DNA of 38,047 bases from a virus. The notes below the pieces were generated by a model that saw only the letters and a list, made by a program, of their open reading frames with translations, made no database searches and had not been told where the DNA came from. The stretch's first letter is position 1. The number at the start of each line of letters is the position of its first letter. Below are positions 7,990 to 15,108 of the stretch, piece by piece. Position numbers and translations under genes: made by a program. The stretch is taken from positions 1 to 38,047 of the IMG/VR virus record IMGVR_UViG_3300044950_000198; one strand, given 5' to 3'.

Positions 7990-8000
7990 TAATAGCGCGA
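7970..8000 (-). terminator. Terminator overlapping early promoter, copy 1
   Basis: The sequence at 7977-8000 folds as TCGCxCTA / TAGxGCGA (one mismatch) with an 8-base loop and is followed on the minus strand by seven T. It lies just after the tail-fibre stop (8023), so it would end the late structural unit. An A-run on the other flank could make it bidirectional. The hairpin loop contains the TTTG -33 box of the early promoter. Confidence 0.75.
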
Positions 8001-8022
8001 TTTTTTATAGAATATTTTTTAT

Positions 8023-10989
8023 TTATACATAGGCTTCCCATTCATAGCCGCCCGCCCCGCTAACCGTAAAGCCGCTTTTACTCGTGCTATTAACCATTAC
8101 GGCGCCATTTTGGAATATGCGAACGGTAGGCGCGGCCGCCAGTTCAAAACCGAAGTTAACATTACCCCCGGCGCTTACACCGGATAAGGCGCGGTATTTG
8201 ACTCCGCCCCCGGTGCCTACAAAACGGCGCGGGTAATCTACTTTAAGAACGCTAGCCAGTAAAAGCCTATACAGTTCTACGCCCGCGTCGTTAAGGTGTG
8301 TACCGTCGGAATATATGCCCGAACTATACCCGTTGTTCATTTGGTAATAATTTAGGTCTATACTGGCAAAACCATATTTAGCTACTAGGCTCCGAAGAAT
8401 TGTTAGCCCTTCATTTGGGGCGAAAGGTCGCGACGTGTCCCACCCTGTAGAATTATGCGTAACCAAAGTTAGAACGGGGCAACCCAGCGACGCCAGGCGC
8501 TTAAATACAGCTTCGTTATTAGCCGCGTACGTTGCTAACTGCTGCTTTAACTGCGTGCTACCTAGAACCCAGGCGGCGCCGTCGTATTCCATATAGTCGC
8601 CAGCTACCAAAGATAACCCGTTAAAATTGGCGTATACCCCCGTAACCGAAGCGTACCAAAAGTCGTTTAGCGCCGGGGTGGAAGAAGGCGCGGTAGCGGT
8701 AGTAGCGACGCCTTTAAATTTTGTTATCATTCCGGTACCCAGGTCGTTAAGGTATGGAAGTTCGTATATGATTAACGCGGGGTTATACATAACACTATAG
8801 AAGCGTTCCCAGCGTGCTAACTGGCTAGCGGCCACGTTACCGCCTTCCGCGGTTATAACTACGTTTACGCGTGGCTTAGCCCAGGTTTCAAAGCCCCAAA
8901 CGGGTAAGCCACCAGTAAGAACGGATACGCGTAACTTATACGTAACGGCTGGGTTAAACCCCTTCCAGATAAGGTTACCCCACTTATACGCGTTAGCGGG
9001 CAAAGTGTAGCGGCCGTCTGTACCGTTGTTCGCCCAGCTACATACTAGGCCCAGACTTTCCGGCGTTACATAGGTAGACCCCCCGTTTATAGATACTTCC
9101 GCTTTAATTTGGTTATTCATACCCCAGCCAGTACCATAGTAAGAAGAGTAAATAAATTTAGCATGGCTGGCGCCCGTGAAGGTTAAAGCGATAGACGAAT
9201 TAGCGGTATCGCTACCACAAAGGCGTATACAATCCGCCCCTACTAATCCTAAATCGGCCCAGGTTCCGGCCTTTGTGATTTCGGCCGCTACGTGGTTAAA
9301 GTATTTAACGTCGGCGTGGGGAAACTGCAACATATTTAAAACCTTGTATCCTACTACCTGTTCCCACATATTCGGCGGGAAGTGGCCCGTAACATACCCG
9401 GCGTTTACTTCGGCCGGATTATTGCAGTCAGGCGTTACGGATATTTCGGCGGTAGCGGGGGTAAATGTGGACTTATCCACCCGGCCAAATATACTATCGC
9501 CTACCATAGTAACGGTAAGCTGGTTAAAGTCGTCTACTTCCTGCATTTCGTATTTACGTAAAAATTCGCTAATACGCGCCGTATTATATGCTACATTATT
9601 CGCTGGGTCAGGCAGTTGCTTAGTACTAAACGCGGCTTCTATCGCGGCGTTTAGCACGGGTACGGACGGCGTTAAAAGCCAATCGTTTATCAATTCGGAT
9701 GCGCTAAGGGTATCGGCGCTATCGCCGAATTTCATAGCCAAACCCGTTACGGCGAAGTCGCCTACTGTATAGTCGGAAGGTACTAAGGCCGCTTCCCAGA
9801 CAGAAGCTATAAAGATATAGTTAAGCGTCCCGGTGTAGGAAATTAAAAAGGTCTTATCTACCCTATATACATTGTCGGATACTTTAGTAACTGTTACCGC
9901 ACCATTTGTCGAACCGGTACCGACCATAGTAACCGACCCCGTAGTAGTATTAGCGGATATACCTAAACGCCCCCCGGATAAATTCGCGGGGGCCACACCA
10001 TTTTTAGTATACAGATACCACCTAACCCGGCAGTATTTCCCGTTATTTGCGGCGAACAGATTAGCTAGCCCGTTCATGGGTGCCGGGTTGCTTGGTCTTA
10101 TCCAGTAGTATAGTTCTACGTTAGTCGCTTTTGCGGCGCTCATAACGTTAGATAGGCCCAACGTATTTACTAAATAGTCGTCCGTTGTCGGTAAGATCGT
10201 ATAGGGGGCGCTGTGGTTTCTAGTAGTTGGGCTTATTAAGGCGCCGTCTACTACTTCCGACCGTAATACGGGCGCTGTGACCGCCGTTTCCAGCAAAGAT
10301 ACGCGTACGTCCATTTCCTTTACTAAGTCTTCGGTAAGATCGGTAAGGCGGAAATTTTCGTTATATGAAGACCCGGTATTAATCCCGCAAATATACAGCA
10401 CGTCAGTAGCTAAAAAAGTACCCCCCGTTTTTTTCTTCAATACACACTCTAACCAAACGGCCGTTTTACCCACACCGTCGCCCGTATATTTATCCTTGCC
10501 AGATACTAGATATAGGCCGTCGGTTATTTTTGACAGGGTGCCGTTACCTGTAGTTAACGTGCCGCCCAAATAAAATACCTTAGCACGGTCAGCGGTTAAT
10601 AATTCGATTTCCGCGTTGGGGCTGTACACTAAAAAAGACCACTTAAAAAATTGGTCGGGTTTAGGCATTACAAACCCCGCGTTTATAGGGGCGTTTACAT
10701 AAAATTCTACGTTTGCGGCAGTACCGGACGGCACACACTTATACGCCTTTGTTAAGCCCAAATTAGATAGGGGCGCGAAAGTTGGTAAATCTAAGATATT
10801 AAAAGTACCGTTATATCCAAATACAGAATATAGGGAAGGTAGTAACGGGCTTAAAACCCCATTAGCGCCAGCCTTATTACGTTCAATTGTAGAAGCCGTA
10901 ATACCCGCTTCTAATTCCTTATCGTTAGCGTATAGTAAGTCGGCTACCTGGGCGCCTGTTTGGCCCTCTGTAATTTTGTTAATGCTCAT
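8023..10989 (-). CDS. Tail fibre / receptor-binding protein with SGNH-hydrolase domain
   Basis: A 988-residue protein ending the structural operon. The N-terminal part (MSINKITEGQTGAQVADLLYANDKEL) is typical of phage fibre attachment regions. The middle is beta-rich with repeated carbohydrate-module-like sections. From about residue 490 there is an SGNH/GDSL hydrolase: block I TMVGDSIFG with Ser499, then a late DGTHLND with D895 and H898. Such domains commonly deacetylate or de-esterify surface polysaccharides, so it probably trims host capsule during adsorption. The roughly 400-residue span between Ser and Asp/His suggests an inserted beta domain. The last about 60 residues may be a trimer tip. 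Substrate is unknown. Confidence 0.85.
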   Translation of the reverse strand: MSINKITEGQTGAQVADLLYANDKELEAGITASTIERNKAGANGVLSPLLPSLYSVFGYNGTFNILDLPTFAPLSNLGLTKAYKCVPSGTAANVEFYVNAPINAGFVMPKPDQFFKWSFLVYSPNAEIELLTADRAKVFYLGGTLTTGNGTLSKITDGLYLVSGKDKYTGDGVGKTAVWLECVLKKKTGGTFLATDVLYICGINTGSSYNENFRLTDLTEDLVKEMDVRVSLLETAVTAPVLRSEVVDGALISPTTRNHSAPYTILPTTDDYLVNTLGLSNVMSAAKATNVELYYWIRPSNPAPMNGLANLFAANNGKYCRVRWYLYTKNGVAPANLSGGRLGISANTTTGSVTMVGTGSTNGAVTVTKVSDNVYRVDKTFLISYTGTLNYIFIASVWEAALVPSDYTVGDFAVTGLAMKFGDSADTLSASELINDWLLTPSVPVLNAAIEAAFSTKQLPDPANNVAYNTARISEFLRKYEMQEVDDFNQLTVTMVGDSIFGRVDKSTFTPATAEISVTPDCNNPAEVNAGYVTGHFPPNMWEQVVGYKVLNMLQFPHADVKYFNHVAAEITKAGTWADLGLVGADCIRLCGSDTANSSIALTFTGASHAKFIYSSYYGTGWGMNNQIKAEVSINGGSTYVTPESLGLVCSWANNGTDGRYTLPANAYKWGNLIWKGFNPAVTYKLRVSVLTGGLPVWGFETWAKPRVNVVITAEGGNVAASQLARWERFYSVMYNPALIIYELPYLNDLGTGMITKFKGVATTATAPSSTPALNDFWYASVTGVYANFNGLSLVAGDYMEYDGAAWVLGSTQLKQQLATYAANNEAVFKRLASLGCPVLTLVTHNSTGWDTSRPFAPNEGLTILRSLVAKYGFASIDLNYYQMNNGYSSGIYSDGTHLNDAGVELYRLLLASVLKVDYPRRFVGTGGGVKYRALSGVSAGGNVNFGFELAAAPTVRIFQNGAVMVNSTSKSGFTVSGAGGYEWEAYV

Positions 10990-11002
10990 ATCTTATATAA
11001 TT

Positions 11003-11317
11003 TTAATTTGTCCATAGTCTGTTATCATACCAGTAGTTAGCCGTATGCCAAGTACCGCCGTCTAATACCCACGCCGAAACGCCGGGAACGGGGCAGGTAG
11101 TTAGGTCTACGGTTTCGGTCGGTTCCCCATCTAAGCCCGTGGTAAAGTACTTTTCCACTTCGTAAAGTGCCGGGTTTGGGTTAAAAAACCCCTGGCGCAA
11201 AGCTATAGCCTGTTTTCGGCCCGACACGCTGCAAAGCTGGCCGTTTACGTCTAGCGCGCGGCCGTCTGTATCTATCTTATAGGCTATCGTAGCCTTTTTA
11301 TATCCGGTATTAGCCAT
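11003..11317 (-). CDS. Small structural protein next to the fibre
   Basis: A 104-residue protein, MANTGYKKATIAYKIDTDGRALDV and later YWYDNRLWTN, rich in aromatic and polar residues like small fibre-associated proteins. No family is recognised. It lies 13 bp before the tail fibre and overlaps the preceding tail-tube-like gene by 8 bp. A role as connector or chaperone of the fibre is inferred from position only. Confidence 0.6.
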   Translation of the reverse strand: MANTGYKKATIAYKIDTDGRALDVNGQLCSVSGRKQAIALRQGFFNPNPALYEVEKYFTTGLDGEPTETVDLTTCPVPGVSAWVLDGGTWHTANYWYDNRLWTN

Positions 11318-11855
11318 TTTCGCAATAGGTATTATTATCGTAATCTACATTCCATACTTCCGGTATAACCATAGCCCCAGAAATAGCCGCGGCCAGCACT
11401 TCGAATAAGGGGTAGGTAGAAGTAGCCGTAATCGTAACCAGGCTTCCTATAGCTTCCGCCGTTTGGTTCGTATAGGACACCGCCGCCCCGGCTTCGTACC
11501 CGTATGTATAATAGCGCCCGTTTGCGGCTTTAAATACTGGCACCTGGCGCCGTTTAGTCGCTAAATGAAGGTTAGCCAGGGTATCGGCCGAAAGTTCGCC
11601 TATAAACGTTTCTAGCGTGTGGGCGTATACTCCGTTCGATAGCGTAGACGAATACTTAGCCACCAGGTCGGGGGCCTCAACTTCTTTAAATTCGTCAGTT
11701 CGAAGTATGGCCGCCACCAGGCAATTATTATAAAGGTCGTCGCCGTCAAACTGGAAGCCCTTAAAGTCGTCGAAGTCTAATAATAGAACTTCGGTTACGC
11801 CTTCCAGGACGTAACTACACGGGGGTTTTATGCTTTGTATTCTACACTTTGCCAT
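11310..11855 (-). CDS. Tail-tube-like protein B
   Basis: A 181-residue protein starting MAKCRIQSIKPPCSYVLEGV. A longer frame starts at 11906 but inside the terminator hairpin, so the ATG at 11855 is used; it follows the late-promoter motif by exactly three bases. The pattern GRYYTYGYEAGAAVSYTNQT and STYPLFEVL resembles putative major tail proteins of Bacteroidetes siphoviruses. It looks related to the gene before it (shared Cys-(K/R)-(L/I) opening, then C-(A/S)-Y-x-x-x-G, and a GR-x4-G core). Which of the two is the main tube subunit cannot be decided here. Confidence 0.6.
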   Translation of the reverse strand: MAKCRIQSIKPPCSYVLEGVTEVLLLDFDDFKGFQFDGDDLYNNCLVAAILRTDEFKEVEAPDLVAKYSSTLSNGVYAHTLETFIGELSADTLANLHLATKRRQVPVFKAANGRYYTYGYEAGAAVSYTNQTAEAIGSLVTITATSTYPLFEVLAAAISGAMVIPEVWNVDYDNNTYCENG

Positions 11856-11871
11856 ATTATAAAGATAAAAA
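11856..11871 (-). promoter_or_regulatory. Late promoter motif, copy 1
   Basis: The minus strand has TTTTTATCTTTAT (11871-11859), then three bases, then the ATG at 11855. It is identical to the motifs before 15078 and 33237. It sits directly behind a strong terminator, so a new transcript is needed here. The TATCTTTA core resembles a -7 box lacking the final G. No convincing -33 TTTG at the standard 19-21 spacing is present. Confidence 0.65.
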
Positions 11872-11899
11872 AAGGCGGTATCGTCAAAATACCGCCTTT
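11865..11899 (-). terminator. Intrinsic terminator between the two tail-tube-like genes
   Basis: A perfect 11-bp stem, AAAGGCGGTAT (minus 11899-11889) with ATACCGCCTTT (11881-11871), closes a 7-base loop. The minus strand continues in T. It lies 19 bp after the stop of the gene ending at 11919. The T-tract runs straight into the late-promoter motif that follows. Confidence 0.93.
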
Positions 11900-11918
11900 T
11901 CGTCAATCAGTCAAAAAA

Positions 11919-12491
11919 CTAAGGTGTAACCACTTCTTCGTAGATCGGGGTTATAACCGCTTCATTTTTTAAGATGGGCCCGATTTCGGTACTTACCCCC
12001 TGTAAAATGATAGTCCAGCCCGTCGCGTCAGCTTCCGCCGCGCCGCTGTTATAGTTAAACCCGCCCGCTGGGGCTTTAAGTCCGTTAGTCCTACCCAAAA
12101 GGATAGGGCGGCCCGCGTTGTCAATCACTACGGCGATAAATTTACCTAAGCTAAGGGCGTCGCCTTCGTTAAGTATATCTACGTCGTACTGGTTAAGCTG
12201 GGCGTTTACGGTGTGCTGGCGATATTTACCGCCATTACCCCCGGCTAACAGTTCGTCGGTAAAGGAAATGGTATTTTGTTCGCCGTCTACTTTGTAGAAC
12301 ACTTCGCCCGTGGGTAGGGTAATCTTATCTACGTAGCCGTCGGTATCGGTCTGGTAGGCTATTTGATTAGCCACGGCCACGGCGCCCGTAACAGGGCCGT
12401 AGTAGTTACCCAGATACAAAGCGCGGGCGCCCGCTACTGCATACGCGCACGCTTTGCCGTCTAGGCTTTTCGTCAATTTACAACCTGGCAT
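11919..12491 (-). CDS. Tail-tube-like protein A (putative major tail protein)
   Basis: A 190-residue protein beginning MPGCKLTKSLDGKACAYAVAGARALYLGNYYG. Middle segments (INTY-like beta hairpins, HTVNAQLNQYDVDIL, FIAVVIDNAGRPILLG) resemble proteins annotated as major tail proteins in Bacteroidetes siphoviruses. It follows the capsid gene and is bracketed by two terminators, which fits a gene needing high and separate expression. It appears related to the next gene. The assignment is by resemblance and position. Confidence 0.6.
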   Translation of the reverse strand: MPGCKLTKSLDGKACAYAVAGARALYLGNYYGPVTGAVAVANQIAYQTDTDGYVDKITLPTGEVFYKVDGEQNTISFTDELLAGGNGGKYRQHTVNAQLNQYDVDILNEGDALSLGKFIAVVIDNAGRPILLGRTNGLKAPAGGFNYNSGAAEADATGWTIILQGVSTEIGPILKNEAVITPIYEEVVTP

Positions 12492-12524
12492 AGTTATATT
12501 TTTTTAAATGGATTTATAAATAAG

Positions 12525-12557
12525 AAAAACTAAGGGCGGCGCCGAAGCTAACCGCCC
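12525..12557 (-). terminator. Probable terminator after the major capsid gene
   Basis: GGGCGG (minus 12557-12552) pairs with CCGCCC (12539-12534) around a 12-base GC-rich loop, and the minus strand then reads TTAGTTTTTC. It lies about 12 bp after the capsid stop. It is weaker than the other terminators because the T-run is interrupted. Confidence 0.65.
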
Positions 12558-12568
12558 GTCGCCCTCAA

Positions 12569-13879
12569 TTATGGCTGTATTTCTATTTGGTCTTCGGCAC
12601 GCTGGTTAAGCGTTACGATAGCGATACGGTCGGTATCTGGTAGGCTTACGACTACCTGGCCCGTACGTGGGTTCAAGTTTCCACCACTGGCGGCGGCTAC
12701 TACGGTTACGGTGGTAACACCTTCGGCGGTTTCGCCCGCTGTTACTGTAAAGCCTACAGCCCCGGCGGCGTTAACGGCTATCTGGTCTTCCACTTCTTCA
12801 CCACCTACCAGCGGTAACGCTTTGGTTACTACGGTAAAGGTTTTAGTTTCGCCCGCGGCGTCAAACACCAAAGAATTAGGAACGACGCGTAAGCCCTGGT
12901 CTGGGTCATAACCGCCGCTAGCGGTAGTTATAGACGGGTCGATAATTACTACTTCGTCTTCGAACGGAATAACGAAGCCCAAACGTAAACGACCTTTTAC
13001 AAAAATTTTGTCGTCGTTAGGTTTAGGGAAGCTACCTAATTCGATTTCTTCCAGGTCGCTAAGAAGGTCGGTTAACAGGAAGGCGTTAGTACTGTCGTAG
13101 AACACCAGCGTATTATTACCGATACCTTTAACAGGTACGTATTCCAGCCCTAAGTAGAATAGTTTAGGGTTCTTTTTGTCGGTGTCGTCCACCGTCCACG
13201 AAGCGGCTATTACCTGGTTTGATTTGTCCGACAAAGCGGCGCGAATCAAACGGCGGGTAGCGTAACTACCCATAACGTACAGCGTTCCGGCGTCTTCGGC
13301 CTGTAAGACCGCTTCCGGGATAGCTTCGTAGCCTGTTTCGATAAGGCCCAATACGTTAGCCTTCGTAATTGTAGCGCCCACCAATTTAATAGCGTCGGTA
13401 CTGTTAAGAAGGGTTTTTACCATACCGTCGAACTGGTTAGGGTCTACGGCGCTATCGCCCCCTATAATCATTTCTTCGATTTCGTTAGACAGGCCGATAG
13501 CGATAAGGGCCAGGGTAGCGGCTTCCAATTCGTCCGGCAAACTTTCGTTTTTAGCGCCAGGGCTAAGCTGGTACAAAGTACGCTTTTGTTCCAGTTCGTC
13601 GATACACTGTTCCAAATTGATTTTGTAGGTAGTTACCTTCGCCTTCTTTTCGGAAAGTTTAATAATTTGGTTTGGCGTCCAGGCGCAATCTTTACCGTCA
13701 ATTTGCAAAATTTTATTTGCTAAATCAATCTGGCTTAAAAGTTCGTCGCCTTTAATACCAGTAAGTACGCGGATATAGCCACCTTGCACCAAACGGCCGC
13801 CGAACATCGCACGCGTAAACCATTCGGGGTTTTCGTGGGTGGTGTACGATAGGCTGTTAATGTTATACATATTTGCCAT
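12569..13879 (-). CDS. Major capsid protein with C-terminal BACON/Ig-like domain
   Basis: A 436-residue protein downstream of the prohead protease, of the length and composition expected for a capsid subunit. Residues about 1-320 form the capsid part (MANMYNINSLSYTTHENPEWFTRAMFGG..., with an E-rich segment near 100-150 and VKGRLRLGFVIPFEDEVV before the junction). From about 325 the sequence changes to a beta-sandwich pattern: LRVVPNSLVFDAAGETKTFTVV, a central strand set, then TGQVVVSLPDTDRIAIVTLNQRA. This matches the BACON-like Ig fold common in Bacteroidetes. The domain is probably displayed on the capsid surface. The start could also be the second Met (13870). Confidence 0.85.
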   Translation of the reverse strand: MANMYNINSLSYTTHENPEWFTRAMFGGRLVQGGYIRVLTGIKGDELLSQIDLANKILQIDGKDCAWTPNQIIKLSEKKAKVTTYKINLEQCIDELEQKRTLYQLSPGAKNESLPDELEAATLALIAIGLSNEIEEMIIGGDSAVDPNQFDGMVKTLLNSTDAIKLVGATITKANVLGLIETGYEAIPEAVLQAEDAGTLYVMGSYATRRLIRAALSDKSNQVIAASWTVDDTDKKNPKLFYLGLEYVPVKGIGNNTLVFYDSTNAFLLTDLLSDLEEIELGSFPKPNDDKIFVKGRLRLGFVIPFEDEVVIIDPSITTASGGYDPDQGLRVVPNSLVFDAAGETKTFTVVTKALPLVGGEEVEDQIAVNAAGAVGFTVTAGETAEGVTTVTVVAAASGGNLNPRTGQVVVSLPDTDRIAIVTLNQRAEDQIEIQP

Positions 13880-13917
13880 TATTCTATAATTTTTTTTGCG
13901 TTAATACTTTGGTTTAC

Positions 13918-14544
13918 TTATTCGGCCGCTGGTTTGCGTTTAGCTTCCATACGGTCGCGGCGGCTTTTGATAACGGCGGCCATTTTTTCCGTATAGGTCA
14001 TATCGGCCGCGGCCTTTTCTGTACCTGGTACGGCGGGTTTCGCTTTCGGCGTGCTGGGTTCTTTTTCAAGTTCAGCCAGGCGCTTTTTAAGTTTCGCGAT
14101 TTCCGTAGTTTTCGGGTCGCCCTGTTTGGCTAACAGCGCCTTAGCGCGGGCCTTAGCGGCGTCCTGTTTCTTTTTCATCGCTACCGGATCGGCCGCTTTA
14201 GCGGGGTCGGTGGCGTCGGCTTCGGGCTGGGTTACGACCATCATACCCGTATCGTCGATAACGATAAAGTTACCGTCGGTTAAGGCGTGTTCGCCCGCTG
14301 GCGCCTGTTCGTCGTCCAGGGTGGCGTAGCCGTCCGGGTCTACGTAAATTTCCGAACCGTCGGCCAGTTCGAAAATTAAGAACGGATCGCCCGCCCCTAC
14401 TTCATCTTTAGCGGCTTCCGTTGCCAGGGCGTCGGCTTCCGCTACGGTGTCGCCTTCTAACATAGCCGTAACCGACTTTAAGAAAGACACCACGCCGTTA
14501 GCCTTAGAAGGCGCGGGCGTTGCTGGTTTTGTTGTTTTTTTCAT
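13918..14544 (-). CDS. Nested in-frame scaffold protein (internal start)
   Basis: An ATG at 14544 (codon 179 of the protease gene) begins MKKTTKPATPAPSKANGVV and shares the stop at 13918, giving 208 residues. The DNA around this ATG is suddenly AT-rich (AATTTTAATAGTGTAAAA before it, AAAAAAACAACAAAACC after it), unlike the surrounding coding sequence. A-rich leaders favour initiation in Bacteroidetes. Phage lambda C/Nu3 has the same arrangement. Separate production is inferred, not shown. Confidence 0.5.
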   Translation of the reverse strand: MKKTTKPATPAPSKANGVVSFLKSVTAMLEGDTVAEADALATEAAKDEVGAGDPFLIFELADGSEIYVDPDGYATLDDEQAPAGEHALTDGNFIVIDDTGMMVVTQPEADATDPAKAADPVAMKKKQDAAKARAKALLAKQGDPKTTEIAKLKKRLAELEKEPSTPKAKPAVPGTEKAAADMTYTEKMAAVIKSRRDRMEAKRKPAAE

Positions 14545-15078
14545 TTTTACACTATTAAAATTAAATAATCCTTCCAAACTGAACCCTTTAACGTTTCCGG
14601 TAAGTACTTCCGTACGCCAGTAGTTCGGGTCGTTTATTTTATAAGACGCGACTAAAGTACCCGCGGGTAATTCGCCCAGGCCCAGCGCTACGGCTTTGTC
14701 CTTTTTCGGGTCGGCTACTATCCATAATTCCGTTAGATAGTTCCCGCGTAAGGGCTTTTCGTGCTGGTGCGTGGTCGTACTTAGCGCGATACCTGTACGC
14801 ATCATTTTATTAGCTATCTTTTCTATATCCTGGGCGGTAAATTTTAGGTAGTATTCGCCTAAATTCTGGTCGTACCTGTAAATTAACTGGTCTGGGATAA
14901 GTACCACGCCCGTTAATACTTGTTTGTGCTTATCCAGGCTTAATTTAACGGGCTTCATTTTATTAAGCGCTACAAAATTACGTTCGTTCGCCGGGTAATC
15001 GACGAACGAAATAGCGAAAATACCCGTATTATCGGTACCTAGTATTTTCGCTTCGTATATTGGTATCTTTGTATCCAT
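13918..15078 (-). CDS. XkdF-like prohead protease (S78-type) fused to scaffold
   Basis: A 386-residue protein. The first about 175 residues resemble the PBSX XkdF / Peptidase_S78_2 family: ISFVDYPANERNFVAL, GVVLIPDQLIYRYD, a TTHQHEK segment (H104, H106) and VKGFSLEG with Ser167 as probable nucleophile. The rest is acidic, Ala-rich and coiled, ending with KAKPAVPGTEKAAADM, which suits a scaffold. It would cut scaffold and capsid delta segments during maturation. It lies just upstream of the capsid gene and starts three bases after a late-promoter motif. An internal ATG at Met179 probably yields scaffold alone. Confidence 0.85.
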   Translation of the reverse strand: MDTKIPIYEAKILGTDNTGIFAISFVDYPANERNFVALNKMKPVKLSLDKHKQVLTGVVLIPDQLIYRYDQNLGEYYLKFTAQDIEKIANKMMRTGIALSTTTHQHEKPLRGNYLTELWIVADPKKDKAVALGLGELPAGTLVASYKINDPNYWRTEVLTGNVKGFSLEGLFNFNSVKMKKTTKPATPAPSKANGVVSFLKSVTAMLEGDTVAEADALATEAAKDEVGAGDPFLIFELADGSEIYVDPDGYATLDDEQAPAGEHALTDGNFIVIDDTGMMVVTQPEADATDPAKAADPVAMKKKQDAAKARAKALLAKQGDPKTTEIAKLKKRLAELEKEPSTPKAKPAVPGTEKAAADMTYTEKMAAVIKSRRDRMEAKRKPAAE

Positions 15079-15094
15079 GCTATAAAGATAAAAA
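15079..15094 (-). promoter_or_regulatory. Late promoter motif, copy 2
   Basis: TTTTTATCTTTAT (minus 15094-15082), three bases (AGC), then the ATG at 15078 of the protease gene. It lies in the 30-bp gap after the tape-measure stop and would boost head-gene expression. No standard -33 TTTG is present. Confidence 0.65.
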
Positions 15095-15108
15095 TTTTCG
15101 TTACTGAC

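Noticed and set aside
9176-9772. Long plus-strand open frame of 198 codons opposite the tail fibre
   Set aside because: It lies fully inside the fibre gene on the other strand, is Ser/Ala/Val-rich as expected for a shadow frame, and has no leader or motif.
11856-11906. Longer start (11906) for the tail-tube-like gene
   Set aside because: It would place the start inside the terminator hairpin and upstream of the late motif.
14051-14329. Plus-strand frame opposite the scaffold region
   Set aside because: Its low-complexity Ser/Ala composition mirrors the Ala/Asp/Lys scaffold on the minus strand, so it is treated as a shadow.
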